Below, piece after piece: positions 25,747-35,045 of a stretch of DNA of 64,000 bases. Under the pieces are notes generated by a model that had not been told where the DNA came from, did no database searches, and worked only from the letters and a program-made list of their open reading frames with translations. Position 1 is the stretch's first letter; every line of letters begins with the position of its first letter. A program made the position numbers and the translations under genes. Origin of the DNA: Bacteroidota bacterium (lineage in GTDB: Bacteria; Bacteroidota; Bacteroidia; Flavobacteriales; Schleiferiaceae); NCBI GenBank assembly GCA_003385605.1, contig QQUU01000049.1, forward strand, positions 1-64,000, in the 5' to 3' direction.

Positions 25747-26502
25747 ATGCGTAACCCAAAGAAACTCGTTTTTATCCACATCCCAAAAACTGCCGGGACA
25801 TCCTTGCGATTATTGTTGGAAAGCAACTACAAGGAAACTGAGCGTAGGGCCATTTACAGCCATCAGGATTTGGACGAGCAGCTCGCATCCGCCCTAAACG
25901 ACCCTAAGGTCAAATGCATCTACGGTCATTTTCCCTTACGTCCGGTAATAGCCGAATCAAATGCCACAGTAGTTACACTTTTCCGAGAGCCTATCGCGCG
26001 CTCGATGAGTCACTACAACCACTACAGCAAGCGCATGAATGAAAAGCATGCACAGCTCATGGAAGGAATCGACAGCCCTGAGGACTTCACCAAATTGGTT
26101 CAGAGCAATAATCGCCAGACGGCATTTATGAGCGGCTATTTGAACCAAAAGGAGTTCTTGAAAGATAAGGGCGTTTTAGAAAAAGCATTGGCCAATTTTG
26201 ACCGATTGGACGCCGTTGGCTTCACAGAGCACTATGCAGCATCTATCGCCTACTTTGGCGAGCAGTTTGGCTGGAAGAACACCCTTGTGGAGCACCACAA
26301 CAGCGGCGGTAAGAAAAAGGAAGTTGCCGCAAAGGCCGTTTGGGAAAGCATGAACGAATACGACCTGCCACTCTATGATCAGGCTATAGAACGTTTTGCT
26401 GGAATTTTGACAGGGTATGAAGGGCGAGCGCCTCGTGTTCCGAAGCCGCCACTACTAAAGAGAGTAAAGGGTTACTTCCGTGCTCTGAGCTCGAAATTCT
26501 GA
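25747..26502 (+). CDS. Sulfotransferase family 2 protein
   Basis: The 251-residue protein opens with [13 protein letters not shown] (9-21), the 5'-phosphosulfate loop of Sulfotransfer_2 (heparan-sulfate-type) enzymes. The following HFPLRP and [17 protein letters not shown] segments are the usual 3'-phosphate-binding and helix elements. It should transfer sulfate from PAPS to a carbohydrate. It diverges from the sulfotransferase-GT2 fusion with 15 bases between start codons. Its 3' end overlaps lptB by 31 bases, tail to tail. No PAPS-synthesis genes are in the window. Confidence 0.85.
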   Translation: MRNPKKLVFIHIPKTAGTSLRLLLESNYKETERRAIYSHQDLDEQLASALNDPKVKCIYGHFPLRPVIAESNATVVTLFREPIARSMSHYNHYSKRMNEKHAQLMEGIDSPEDFTKLVQSNNRQTAFMSGYLNQKEFLKDKGVLEKALANFDRLDAVGFTEHYAASIAYFGEQFGWKNTLVEHHNSGGKKKEVAAKAVWESMNEYDLPLYDQAIERFAGILTGYEGRAPRVPKPPLLKRVKGYFRALSSKF

Positions 26503-27203
26503 CCGAGGTACACACGTCTTACCTGCTCATCTGCAGCCAATTCTTCTGCGGTACCACTTTTTAGAATTCGGCCTTCAAACATCAAATACGTGCGATCCGT
26601 GATGGCCAAAGTCTCCTGAACATTGTGATCGGTAATCAGGATACCGATGTTTTTCTTCTTCAAATTGGCCACAATCATCTGAATATCTTCTACCGCGATT
26701 GGGTCTACCCCTGCAAACGGCTCGTCCAACAAGATGAACTTTGGCTTGGTGGCTAAGGCACGCGCTATTTCCGTGCGGCGGCGTTCCCCACCACTGAGTA
26801 AATCGCCCCGAGTTTTACGGATGTGCTGCAACCCGAATTCATCGAGCAACTCTTCAAGACGCTCGTTGCGCTCTTGCACATTCAAGCCCGCCATTTCCAA
26901 AACACCAAGGATATTATCTTCTATGCTGAGCTTGCGGAATACCGATGCCTCCTGGGCCAAATAACCAATACCCATCTGCGCTCGCTTGTACATTGGAAGC
27001 TTTTGAATGGGCGTGCCGTCGAGCAAAATTTGACCGCTAAATGGTCGGATGAGTCCAACCACCGTATAGAAGCTCGTGGTCTTCCCTGCTCCATTTGGAC
27101 CAAGCAACCCTACAATCTCGCCTTGATTTACCTCAAAACTCACATCGTTGACCACGGTGCGTGAGCGGTATTTTTTTACGATATGTTGTGCTTCTAACTT
27201 CAC
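26472..27203 (-). CDS. lptB: LPS export ABC transporter ATP-binding protein LptB
   Basis: A 243-residue ATPase of the Lpt bridge that pulls lipopolysaccharide from the inner membrane. Walker [10 protein letters not shown], signature [16 protein letters not shown] and Walker [13 protein letters not shown] are present, and LSGGERRR with FAGVDPIAV is characteristic of LptB. The start is GTG directly after the tatC stop, so the two are one operon. Permease and bridge subunits are not in the window. Confidence 0.94.
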   Translation of the reverse strand: MKLEAQHIVKKYRSRTVVNDVSFEVNQGEIVGLLGPNGAGKTTSFYTVVGLIRPFSGQILLDGTPIQKLPMYKRAQMGIGYLAQEASVFRKLSIEDNILGVLEMAGLNVQERNERLEELLDEFGLQHIRKTRGDLLSGGERRRTEIARALATKPKFILLDEPFAGVDPIAVEDIQMIVANLKKKNIGILITDHNVQETLAITDRTYLMFEGRILKSGTAEELAADEQVRRVYLGQNFELRARK

Positions 27204-28016
27204 TTAAGACGTCTTCACTTTGACCTTATTCTTAATGATTCTACGGCTTACCATAATGCTGATCTGGTACAAGATAAGCACGGGTAGCGTCACTAAGATT
27301 TGCGAGGCAATATCGGGCGGGGTAATGATTGCACTGAGCAACAATATGCCCACGATGGCGTGCCTGCGGTAGGTTTTCAATAGTTCTGGTGTTACAACGC
27401 CAATTTTACTCAGGAAGTATACCACAATGGGAAGTTGGAACAGAATACCTGTGGCCAACGTCACTGAACTCACCATACTGATGTACGAAGTAAGATCAAT
27501 GCGGTTGAAGATTTCTGAGGAAACGGTGTAGGTGCCTAAGAATTGGACACTCAAGGGAACAATAATGTAATAACCAAAGAGTACACCGAGAATAAACAAT
27601 AGAGTAGTAAATAGAATTACGCCACGCGAATTCTTACGCTCGTTCTCGTGAAGGCCCGGTTGGATAAAACGCCAGATTTCCCAGAACACGTAAGGGAATG
27701 CTATGATGATACCCGCGACCAATGAGACCCAAAGGTGCATCTGGAATTGGCCACTCATTCGCATATTCAATAACTCGAATGGCATCTCGTCAAAACAGAA
27801 TACATCGCCACCTACAAAGCCAGAGAGCCAGCAGAAAAATGTGTAGGTCGGAAAATCCATCTGTTTGGGACCGAAAATGATGGTATCAAAGATGATTTCC
27901 TTCGAAAGGAAGGCGACCACAGCGAAAACCACAATGGCTATGGAAGCGCGCATTAAATGCCAGCGCAACTCACCGAGGTGATCCAAAAAGCTCATGTTGT
28001 TTTTATCGCTACTCAT
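27204..28016 (-). CDS. tatC: Sec-independent protein translocase TatC
   Basis: The 270-residue protein has six membrane helices and the conserved start FLDHLGELRWHLMRA. SISMVSSVTLATGILFQLPIVVYFL and the final helices match TatC, which recognises twin-arginine signal peptides. The periplasmic loop between the first two helices is long (about 40-100). Gene order tatC-lptB beside recQ is common in Flavobacteriales. Confidence 0.96.
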   Translation of the reverse strand: MSSDKNNMSFLDHLGELRWHLMRASIAIVVFAVVAFLSKEIIFDTIIFGPKQMDFPTYTFFCWLSGFVGGDVFCFDEMPFELLNMRMSGQFQMHLWVSLVAGIIIAFPYVFWEIWRFIQPGLHENERKNSRGVILFTTLLFILGVLFGYYIIVPLSVQFLGTYTVSSEIFNRIDLTSYISMVSSVTLATGILFQLPIVVYFLSKIGVVTPELLKTYRRHAIVGILLLSAIITPPDIASQILVTLPVLILYQISIMVSRRIIKNKVKVKTS

Positions 28017-28127
28017 GTTGATAACACAGAATTGTGGTCAAAAATCCGAAAAACATTCTGATGTACCTTCACAATCCTTGATTAAATCCCGTATCTTTTA
28101 GGGAAGAACAAATACATCGCAGAGCAC

Positions 28128-30302
28128 ATGTCCTCGAATCATTGGGAACATCACCTAAAACAGTTTTTTGGTTTTAGCGATTTTAAAGGAAACCAGAAAG
28201 CCATCATTGAAAGCCTTGCATCGGGTAAGGATACGTTCGTGATCATGCCTACCGGTGGGGGTAAAAGCTTGTGTTACCAGCTTCCCGCCCTTGCAAGTGA
28301 AGGCACGGCCATTATCGTCAGTCCTCTCATTGCACTGATGAAAAATCAGGTCGATGCGATACGTGGGCATAGCGAACAGGACGGTATAGCACACGTTTTA
28401 AACAGCTCATTGACCAAGGGCCAATTGGAACAGGTACATACGGACCTGAAATCAGGGCTCACTAAATTGTTGTTCGTAGCACCTGAGAGCTTAAACAAAT
28501 CGGCCAACATAGAGCTGCTGAAATCGATAGAAATAAGCTTTTTTGCCATTGACGAAGCCCACTGTATTTCTGAGTGGGGTCATGATTTCCGCCCAGATTA
28601 TAGAACGATTAAGCAAAGCGTTCAAGCGTTGGGAAGAAAACCTATCATCGCACTAACTGCAACAGCGACACCGAAAGTGCAAGCAGACATTATGAAAACA
28701 TTGGGTATGGAAGACCCGAAAGTGTTTTTATCCAGCTTTAACCGCCCAAATCTCTACTATGAGGTACGCCCTAAACGGGATATAGACAGAGACATCACCA
28801 AACTGCTTCAGGCCAACAAAGGCAAAAGCGCTATCGTCTATTGTTTGTCCCGTCAAAAGGTTGAGGACCTTGCCGAGCAACTGCAAGTGAACGGCATCAA
28901 TGCCCTGCCCTACCATGCGGGACTAGAAGCTAGCAAGCGAGTGAAGCACCAAGATGCCTTCCTCAATGAGGATTGCGATGTCATTGTGGCAACTATCGCC
29001 TTTGGTATGGGTATCGATAAGCCAGACGTGCGCTTTGTATTGCATTACGACATGCCGAAGTCTCTAGAAAGTTACTACCAAGAAACTGGTAGAGCAGGAC
29101 GTGATGGCGGTGAAGGATCTTGTATCACCTACTTTGACATCAAGGATATTGAGCGCCTACAGAAATTTCTAAATAAAAAGAATGTAAGCGAGCAAGAAAT
29201 TGGGCGTCAACTGTTGGAAGAGGCCACGGGTTATGCGGAAGCCGCCACCTGTCGTCGTCGAGCCATTCTCCACTATTTTGGCGAGGATTTCCACGAAGAC
29301 GACTGTGATAAAATGTGCGACAATTGTCGCCATCCCAAAGAAAAGGTCGAAGCCTCTGAAGAATTATTGGATGTTATCGCTGCAGTAAAAGAAACGCACG
29401 GAAAGTTCAAAACCACGGAGATTGTCAACATCCTACGCGGACAAAGCTCTGCTGTTCTTGTGAAGAATGATGCGATGAGCTTACCGACCTGGGGCAAGCA
29501 AAAAGATAAAAGTGAAGTACACCTTCGTGCGGTTATTCGACAAGGTATCATTCGCCATTACCTCTACAAAAACATTGATGCCTACGGCACCATCCAGATT
29601 ACCGAAAAAGCCGCTTCAGGCAAACTTCCCAAAGCATTCCGCGTAAGAAAAGAGCTCGATTATGACGTTCTTAACTCAGCGGCGAGCGCTCCTACTAAAG
29701 TTGTAGCCGTTGACAAGCAGCTGTTCAGTATACTCAAAGATCTCAGAAAGAAGATCGGGAATGCAAAAGGGGTCCCACCCTATGCTGTATTCAGCGAAAA
29801 TTCCTTGAGCGAAATGGCGACCAGTTACCCTTGTAATCTGGATGAACTCAAAAACATCCAAGGTGTAGGTGAAGGGAAAGCACGTAAGTTTGGTGCAAAG
29901 ATGGTAGAGGTCATAGAAAAGTACGTGGAGGAAAATGATATTGACCGCCCACAAGATATGGTGTTCAAATCGGTGGCTAATAAGAGCGCTTTGAAAGTGT
30001 ACATTATTCAAAGTACCGACCGCAAATTGCCGTTCGAGGATATCGCGAAAGCCAAGGGCCTTAAGATGGACCAGCTTCTCGAAGAAATGGAACGCATCGT
30101 AACAAGCGGTACCAAACTGAATATTGATTATTACCTAGAAGATATCCTCGATGAGGACAGCATTGAAGAATTGTTCGACTTTTTGACCGAAGATTGTGAA
30201 GAAGGTTCCATTGAGGAGCTCACCGAAGAGTTTGGCGACGAATACGAAGAAGACGAGTTGCGATTAGCCCGCTTGAAATTCTTCTCAGATGTTGCGAATT
30301 AA
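28128..30302 (+). CDS. recQ: ATP-dependent DNA helicase RecQ
   Basis: A 724-residue helicase. Walker A MPTGGGKSLCYQLP (near 40-50), DEAHCISEWGHDFRPDY (near 142), the arginine-finger motif QETGRAGRDG and a zinc site with Cys near CRRRAILHYFG and CDKMCDNC (about 370-400) give the RecQ core. The RQC winged helix and an HRDC domain (about 525-590) follow. An acidic C-terminal tail (LTEDCEEGSIEELTEEFGDE) extends it beyond E. coli RecQ, as usual in Bacteroidota. It unwinds DNA 3' to 5' in repair and recombination. The gene ends in a bidirectional terminator. Confidence 0.96.
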   Translation: MSSNHWEHHLKQFFGFSDFKGNQKAIIESLASGKDTFVIMPTGGGKSLCYQLPALASEGTAIIVSPLIALMKNQVDAIRGHSEQDGIAHVLNSSLTKGQLEQVHTDLKSGLTKLLFVAPESLNKSANIELLKSIEISFFAIDEAHCISEWGHDFRPDYRTIKQSVQALGRKPIIALTATATPKVQADIMKTLGMEDPKVFLSSFNRPNLYYEVRPKRDIDRDITKLLQANKGKSAIVYCLSRQKVEDLAEQLQVNGINALPYHAGLEASKRVKHQDAFLNEDCDVIVATIAFGMGIDKPDVRFVLHYDMPKSLESYYQETGRAGRDGGEGSCITYFDIKDIERLQKFLNKKNVSEQEIGRQLLEEATGYAEAATCRRRAILHYFGEDFHEDDCDKMCDNCRHPKEKVEASEELLDVIAAVKETHGKFKTTEIVNILRGQSSAVLVKNDAMSLPTWGKQKDKSEVHLRAVIRQGIIRHYLYKNIDAYGTIQITEKAASGKLPKAFRVRKELDYDVLNSAASAPTKVVAVDKQLFSILKDLRKKIGNAKGVPPYAVFSENSLSEMATSYPCNLDELKNIQGVGEGKARKFGAKMVEVIEKYVEENDIDRPQDMVFKSVANKSALKVYIIQSTDRKLPFEDIAKAKGLKMDQLLEEMERIVTSGTKLNIDYYLEDILDEDSIEELFDFLTEDCEEGSIEELTEEFGDEYEEDELRLARLKFFSDVAN

Positions 30303-30319
30303 TCAAGCACAGAAACATT

Positions 30320-30347
30320 AAAAAAGCCCGCAATTGCGGGCTTTTTT
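30320..30347. terminator. Bidirectional terminator after recQ
   Basis: An A run, the stem GCCCGCAATTGCGGGC and a T run form a terminator usable in both directions. On the minus strand it overlaps the stop codon of the small ORF ending at 30346. Confidence 0.92.
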
Positions 30348-30489
30348 AGTTTTTGAATAGTTCGCCAAGTTGTTCTGGTGAATGCTTGAACTTCAATTGC
30401 TTTGTGGCTTTAGAGAAGGCCAAGATGTTTTGGATACTTTTTTCAGAGGCTCCTACCTCCAGATGTTCATAAGGTAAAGTTTTTCCCAT
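30346..30489 (-). CDS. Small hypothetical protein, 47 residues
   Basis: MGKTLPYEHLEVGASEKSIQ begins a soluble, basic 47-residue peptide with no membrane segment or known motif. It lies 58 bases after the sigma factor gene on the same strand and ends at the terminator shared with recQ, so it could be the last gene of the sigma operon. The frame also extends upstream to 30531; ATG 30489 gives the more compact gene. Real but unconfirmed. Confidence 0.5.
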   Translation of the reverse strand: MGKTLPYEHLEVGASEKSIQNILAFSKATKQLKFKHSPEQLGELFKN

Positions 30490-30547
30490 GGGCTTCGTTT
30501 GTGATTTTAGGTATAACGCCGCCCTGAACACCTTAGTATGTAGCTGC

Positions 30548-31132
30548 TTAAAATTCTAAACTGATGTTATGCTTCACCATTAACTTCTGCATGTTGCTTA
30601 CTGCGTAACGCATGCGTCCCAAAGCCGTGTTGATACTTACATCGGTCTCTTCTGCAATTTCCTTAAAACTGTAGTTGCAAAAGATGCGCAGCTCCAACAC
30701 TTTCCGCTGGTCCTCAGGCAAGAATTTGATCAACTTGTACAAATCCTCGTTGATCTGCGCTTCAATCACCTCTTGCTCATAGCTTTGATCAACTTCACCG
30801 TACGTATCGAATACCGTGAATTCTCCGCTGGGTCTAAACTCCTTCTTGCGTGACTCGCGGCGGAAGTAGTCCAAAGTAGTATTGTTTGCAACGCGGATGG
30901 CCCAAGGCAGGAACTTACCCTTCTCTTCATAATTGTCCTTTCGAAGCGATCGAATAATCTTAATAAAGGTTTCCTGAAACAGGTCGTCAGCGACGTCTGC
31001 GTCTTGAACTTTTGAATAAATCTGCAGGAAAATGCGTTTTTGGTGTCTACGAATTAACACCTCAAAGGCTTGCTCATTTCCGCTACGGTACTGCGCCACT
31101 AATTCGTGGTCTTCCAGTTTTCCTAGTCTCAT
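30548..31132 (-). CDS. ECF-type sigma-70 factor
   Basis: A 194-residue RNA polymerase sigma factor. Region 2 shows DLFQETFIKIIRSL and WAIRVANNTTLDYFRR; region 4 shows LPEDQRKVLELRIFCNYSFKEIAEETDVSINTALGRMRYA-like helix-turn-helix. There is no adjacent anti-sigma gene. Copies beside uvrA in opposite orientation are common in Flavobacteriales, so this is likely a core, not accessory, regulator. Its regulon is not visible here. Confidence 0.9.
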   Translation of the reverse strand: MRLGKLEDHELVAQYRSGNEQAFEVLIRRHQKRIFLQIYSKVQDADVADDLFQETFIKIIRSLRKDNYEEKGKFLPWAIRVANNTTLDYFRRESRKKEFRPSGEFTVFDTYGEVDQSYEQEVIEAQINEDLYKLIKFLPEDQRKVLELRIFCNYSFKEIAEETDVSINTALGRMRYAVSNMQKLMVKHNISLEF

Positions 31133-31259
31133 ACATCAAGGATTTAGCGTAGCAGTCTCTCTATAGGCAAGTCATTTATTTGCTGTGAATATACGGGAAA
31201 GAATCAAATACTATTCCAAAATCATCCATTTCTCCGGAACTGTAGGTCCAATTTAAGGT

Positions 31260-31267
31260 TACATTTG
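31260..31267 (+). promoter_or_regulatory. -7 promoter element for uvrA
   Basis: TACATTTG matches TAnnTTTG exactly. It overlaps the GTG at 31267, so that codon is not the start; ATG 31288 then has a leader of roughly 15 bases. Confidence 0.6.
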
Positions 31268-31287
31268 TGGTTTCACTCCAATTACAC

Positions 31288-34053
31288 ATGACCGAATTCA
31301 TAGAAATTAAGCGCGCCGCTGTACACAACCTCAAAGAAGTTAGTGTAGATATTCCTAGAAATCAGTTAGTAGTAATTACCGGTGTGAGTGGATCGGGAAA
31401 AAGCTCCCTGGCTTTCGACACTTTATTTGCTGAAGGTCAACGTCGCTACGTGGAGAGCCTAAGTTCCTATGCGCGCCAGTTCTTAGGAAAATTAGACAAG
31501 CCGAAAGTAGAGTACATCAAGGGGATTCCACCGGCAGTGGCGATACAGCAGAAGGTGAGCAGTAAAAACCCTAGATCGACGGTTGGCACCACTACAGAAA
31601 TTTACGATTACCTCAAGCTGCTTTACGCACGAGTTGGACGAACCTACAGCCCAGTTTCTGGGGAAGAAGTGAAGCGCCATCAGGTTGAGGATGTCATCGA
31701 CTTCATTGACACCAAAGAAGAAGGTACGCGCTTTTTAATCGTTGCTCCTGTTACCTACAGCGACAGAACCGCCATCCAACATTTGACCATATTAGCATCA
31801 CAAGGATTTGCAAGAATGCTTGTAGACGGAGCCATTGAGCGCATTGAAGACGTTATTGAAGCGGGCACCTATGATGAGAAGGTAATTTCACTCGTCGTAG
31901 ATCGTGCCGTCGTGCGTCGCGGCGACCAAGAAAACATTCATCGACTGCAAGACTCCATACAAACTGCCTTTTACGAAGGGCGTGGAAGCTGCTTGATTGA
32001 CTTTATGGACGGCCAGCCTCCCGTTGAATTCAATAACCTTTTTGAGTTAGACGGCATGGCGTTCACCGAGCCTTCCGTGCACTTGTTCAGTTTCAACAAC
32101 CCTGTGGGTGCTTGTCCGACCTGTGAGGGATTCGGCAGCATCATGGGTGTAGATGAAGACCTCGTTATACCCAACCAAACATTAAGTGTTTATGAAGGCG
32201 CTGTAGCCCCTTGGAAGGGAGAGACGATGGGTAAATGGAAGAACAAGTTCATCCTTGCTGCCAGTGAAATAGGGTTTCCAGTGCACCGCCCCTATATGGA
32301 CCTCACCGCCGAAGAACGAGAATTGCTTTGGGAAGGTGGCAAAGGATTCAAAGGGATCAACGCATTCTTTAAACATCTAGAAAGTAAGAAGTATAAAATC
32401 CAGTTCCGAGTCATGCTTAGCCGTTACCGCGGACGTACAAAGTGTACCACGTGTAAGGGAAAGCGTCTCAAACCCGAAGCTGGTTACGTAAAAATTGGTG
32501 GTGTTGCCCTGCACGAACTTGTAGAGTTACCGCTGAATAAATTAGCCGATTTCTTTAAAAATCTCAACCTGGACGAGCGTGAAGCTGAGATTGCGAAACG
32601 ACTGCTCACCGAAATCACAACTCGTATCGACTTCTTGATGAATGTAGGTCTCTCCTACCTTACCCTGAACAGAACGAGTAATACGCTAAGCGGTGGAGAA
32701 AGCCAACGGATACAACTTGCTACTTCTTTAGGTTCCGCATTGGTCGGCTCACTATACATCTTGGACGAGCCTTCTATCGGATTACATCCTTACGATGCCG
32801 AGCAACTGATCAAAGTTATCCAAGCCTTGCGCGATAAGGGTAATACGGTTGTAGTTGTAGAACACGAGGAAGCCTTCATGCATGCCGCTGATTACCTGAT
32901 TGATATCGGTCCAGCAGCAGGGAATTTAGGTGGAGAAATCGTTGCAGCAGGCCTGCCAGATGCTGTTTTGGCGCACGAAAGCAGCTTAACAGCGGGCTAC
33001 TTGAGCGGAAGAATGGAAATTCCGCAGCCCAAAGAATTGCGTAAAGCCACCGGTCATATTCGTTTAGAAGGCGTGAGACAGCACAACCTTAAAGGGTTTG
33101 ACGTCGACATACCACTTGGTGTATTCTCTGTAGTAGCCGGAGTAAGCGGGTCTGGGAAAAGCACACTTATCAAGAAAATACTTTACCCTGCTTTAAAGAA
33201 GCATTTAGAGCATGTAGGTGAACGCCCAGGGCTGCATAAAGCCCTTACTGGTGATTTAAACAAGATTTCCCACGTTGAAATGGTGGACCAAAACCCTATT
33301 GGTAAATCTTCCCGTTCGAACCCTGTAACCTACTTAAAAGCCTACGACGATATCCGCAACCTATACGCTGCCAATGAACTTTCAAAAGTGCGCGGTTACA
33401 AGGCCAAACACTTCAGTTTCAATACCGACGGCGGACGCTGTGACACTTGTAAAGGAGAAGGTGAAGTCACCATAGAGATGCAATTCATGGCGGATGTTCA
33501 CCTTCCTTGTGAAGATTGCAATGGGCACCGATTCAAGGCTGAAATCCTGGAGGTTAAAATCCACGACAAAAGCATCTCGGATATTCTCGAATGCACTATT
33601 GATGAGGCTATTGAGTTTTTCAGAAGCATTAAGCAGACAAAAATTGCGAATAAGCTCCAACCCTTACAAGATGTAGGTCTTGGTTATGCAGCCGTTGGAC
33701 AAAGCAGCTCCACACTTAGTGGTGGTGAAGCGCAGCGTGTGAAGTTGGCCTACTTCCTCTCCAAAGGGGATAAAGCGGGCAAAACATTGTTCCTCTTTGA
33801 TGAGCCCACAACTGGGCTACACTTTGACGATGTAAAAAAACTACTCGTGGCGCTAAATGCATTGGTAGATATGGGACATACAGTTTTGGTGATTGAACAC
33901 GATCTCGATGTGATCGAACGTGCCGATCATTTAATTGAAATAGGTCCAAAAGGTGGTGAAGAAGGCGGTCAACTATTATTTACTGGAGCACCCAGAAATA
34001 TTTCTTCAGTTGAAAACAGCCCCACTGCCCACTCGATTTCGAGTAAAAAATAG
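31288..34053 (+). CDS. uvrA: Excinuclease ABC subunit UvrA
   Basis: A 921-residue protein with two ABC ATPase halves. The first Walker A is GVSGSGKSS near residue 31 and signature LSGGESQRIQL near 466. The second Walker A is near 617, with signature LSGGEAQRVKL near 810. Zinc-finger cysteines sit in CPTCEGFG, CTTCKGKR and CDTCKGEG...CEDCNGHR. It finds DNA damage for nucleotide excision repair. ATG 31288 is preferred since the longer GTG start overlaps the promoter. A repeated 16-bp palindrome lies four bases past the stop. Confidence 0.97.
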   Translation: MTEFIEIKRAAVHNLKEVSVDIPRNQLVVITGVSGSGKSSLAFDTLFAEGQRRYVESLSSYARQFLGKLDKPKVEYIKGIPPAVAIQQKVSSKNPRSTVGTTTEIYDYLKLLYARVGRTYSPVSGEEVKRHQVEDVIDFIDTKEEGTRFLIVAPVTYSDRTAIQHLTILASQGFARMLVDGAIERIEDVIEAGTYDEKVISLVVDRAVVRRGDQENIHRLQDSIQTAFYEGRGSCLIDFMDGQPPVEFNNLFELDGMAFTEPSVHLFSFNNPVGACPTCEGFGSIMGVDEDLVIPNQTLSVYEGAVAPWKGETMGKWKNKFILAASEIGFPVHRPYMDLTAEERELLWEGGKGFKGINAFFKHLESKKYKIQFRVMLSRYRGRTKCTTCKGKRLKPEAGYVKIGGVALHELVELPLNKLADFFKNLNLDEREAEIAKRLLTEITTRIDFLMNVGLSYLTLNRTSNTLSGGESQRIQLATSLGSALVGSLYILDEPSIGLHPYDAEQLIKVIQALRDKGNTVVVVEHEEAFMHAADYLIDIGPAAGNLGGEIVAAGLPDAVLAHESSLTAGYLSGRMEIPQPKELRKATGHIRLEGVRQHNLKGFDVDIPLGVFSVVAGVSGSGKSTLIKKILYPALKKHLEHVGERPGLHKALTGDLNKISHVEMVDQNPIGKSSRSNPVTYLKAYDDIRNLYAANELSKVRGYKAKHFSFNTDGGRCDTCKGEGEVTIEMQFMADVHLPCEDCNGHRFKAEILEVKIHDKSISDILECTIDEAIEFFRSIKQTKIANKLQPLQDVGLGYAAVGQSSSTLSGGEAQRVKLAYFLSKGDKAGKTLFLFDEPTTGLHFDDVKKLLVALNALVDMGHTVLVIEHDLDVIERADHLIEIGPKGGEEGGQLLFTGAPRNISSVENSPTAHSISSKK

Positions 34054-34056
34054 ACT

Positions 34057-34072
34057 AGTCTCATTTGAGACA
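34057..34072. repeat. 16-bp palindromic element after uvrA (copy 1)
   Basis: AGTCTCATTTGAGACA is a near-perfect dyad (GTCTCA and TGAGAC). Its exact reverse complement is at 35491-35506, just after bshA. In each case the element begins within about ten bases of a stop codon and has the same orientation relative to the gene before it. Confidence 0.7.
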
Positions 34073-34165
34073 TTTGCTAGTTGTTCTTAGACGTAGGAAA
34101 TGCTCATTTTTCACTTTTGTCCCCTGAGCAGCAAACCGTTACGAACATAAATCGTGCTTGAGAGT

Positions 34166-34173
34166 TATATTTG
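34166..34173 (+). promoter_or_regulatory. -7 promoter element upstream of a candidate small RNA
   Basis: TATATTTG matches TAnnTTTG exactly but has no ORF after it. The next feature is a short hairpin and then an intrinsic terminator. Confidence 0.5.
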
Positions 34174-34177
34174 CCGT

Positions 34178-34246
34178 ATACCTTAATAAGGTAGCTTAGG
34201 TTTATTGGTTTGGTGAATGGTCCGCTCTGCGGGCCATTCTTTTTTT
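34178..34246 (+). ncRNA. Candidate small RNA, about 65 nt
   Basis: A consensus -7 box at 34166-34173 predicts a start near 34178. A hairpin TACCTTA/ATAAGGTA (34179-34193) comes first, then an unpaired stretch, then the terminator ending at 34246. No ORF with a plausible start fits. The alternative is that this is just the distant 3' end of the uvrA mRNA; the gap from the uvrA stop to the terminator is about 160 bases, long for a terminator. I recognise no known RNA family. Confidence 0.4.
34215..34246 (+). terminator. Intrinsic terminator (candidate sRNA or uvrA)
   Basis: GAATGGTCCGC pairs with GCGGGCCATTC (one T-G wobble) around a three-base loop, then seven T residues. Confidence 0.88.
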
Positions 34247-34255
34247 AGCCAATTC

Positions 34256-35041
34256 CTATTGCTGACTCTTCCAGTGGTACATCAGTACTGCCGCACTCAC
34301 ACTAACATTTAGAGAATCTATTGCATCACCAGCCATTGGGATGATAACATTTTCATCGGCAGCGGCATTCCACGATTCACTTAATCCACCAGCTTCCTCT
34401 CCGAGTACGATAGCACACTTTTCAGACCATTGCACCTCAAACATTGACGTTGCGTTATCATGCAAGTAGGTAATATATATGGACATACCTAATGACTTTA
34501 ATGCGGGGATCAACTCCTTGCTAGTTGCCGAGATAATGGGCACTTCGAAAAGCGCTCCAGTAGCATTTCGGATGACGTTTGGACTGAATGGGTCGAGGGG
34601 AGCATCCGCTAAAACAACAGCATCTACACCAGCAGCACAGGCTGTTCGGAGCACAGCACCTAGATTGCCCGGTTTTTCTATCCCTTCTAAAATTAACAGA
34701 CACCTAGCCCCTTCCAAGACAGAACGTTGCTGCTCCAGCCCAATTTCTGGGACTTTAAATACCGCAACGGCAGATTCTGTTGTATTTCGGTAAGCAATCT
34801 TATTGAAGACCTTAGGTGCTGCTAGATAATAACCCGGGAAGGCCATGGTGTTCAAGGGAACATCACTCCCATCCAGCTGCCAGAGCTCTATAGGTTCCCA
34901 GCCACAAGCCAAGGCTCTATTTATTTCACGAGCACCCTCCACAACACAAACCCCACGCGATTTACGTTCTTTTGATTTAGTGAGTAATTGGACAATGTCC
35001 TTTACTTTTGGATTCGCAGTACTCGTTATTACTAAGCTCAT
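34256..35041 (-). CDS. TrmH/SpoU-family RNA methyltransferase
   Basis: A 261-residue SPOUT enzyme. An N-terminal substrate-binding region (KSKERKSRGVCVVEGAREINRA) is followed by the knotted domain: LLILEGIEKPGNLGAVLRTA (motif 1), IVLGEEAGGLSE (motif 2) and IPMAGDAIDSLNVSVSAAVLMY (motif 3), which bind SAM and the target ribose. It likely 2'-O-methylates rRNA or tRNA; the site is unknown. I use ATG 35041 because the longer frame would start inside the divergent gene. Its start is four bases from the yciH-like ATG on the other strand. Confidence 0.9.
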   Translation of the reverse strand: MSLVITSTANPKVKDIVQLLTKSKERKSRGVCVVEGAREINRALACGWEPIELWQLDGSDVPLNTMAFPGYYLAAPKVFNKIAYRNTTESAVAVFKVPEIGLEQQRSVLEGARCLLILEGIEKPGNLGAVLRTACAAGVDAVVLADAPLDPFSPNVIRNATGALFEVPIISATSKELIPALKSLGMSIYITYLHDNATSMFEVQWSEKCAIVLGEEAGGLSESWNAAADENVIIPMAGDAIDSLNVSVSAAVLMYHWKSQQ

Positions 35042-35045
35042 AATT

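Noticed and set aside
25732-25779. GTG start at 25779 for the sulfotransferase-GT2 fusion
   Set aside because: It would overlap the start of the divergent gene; ATG 25731 begins right at the conserved domain.
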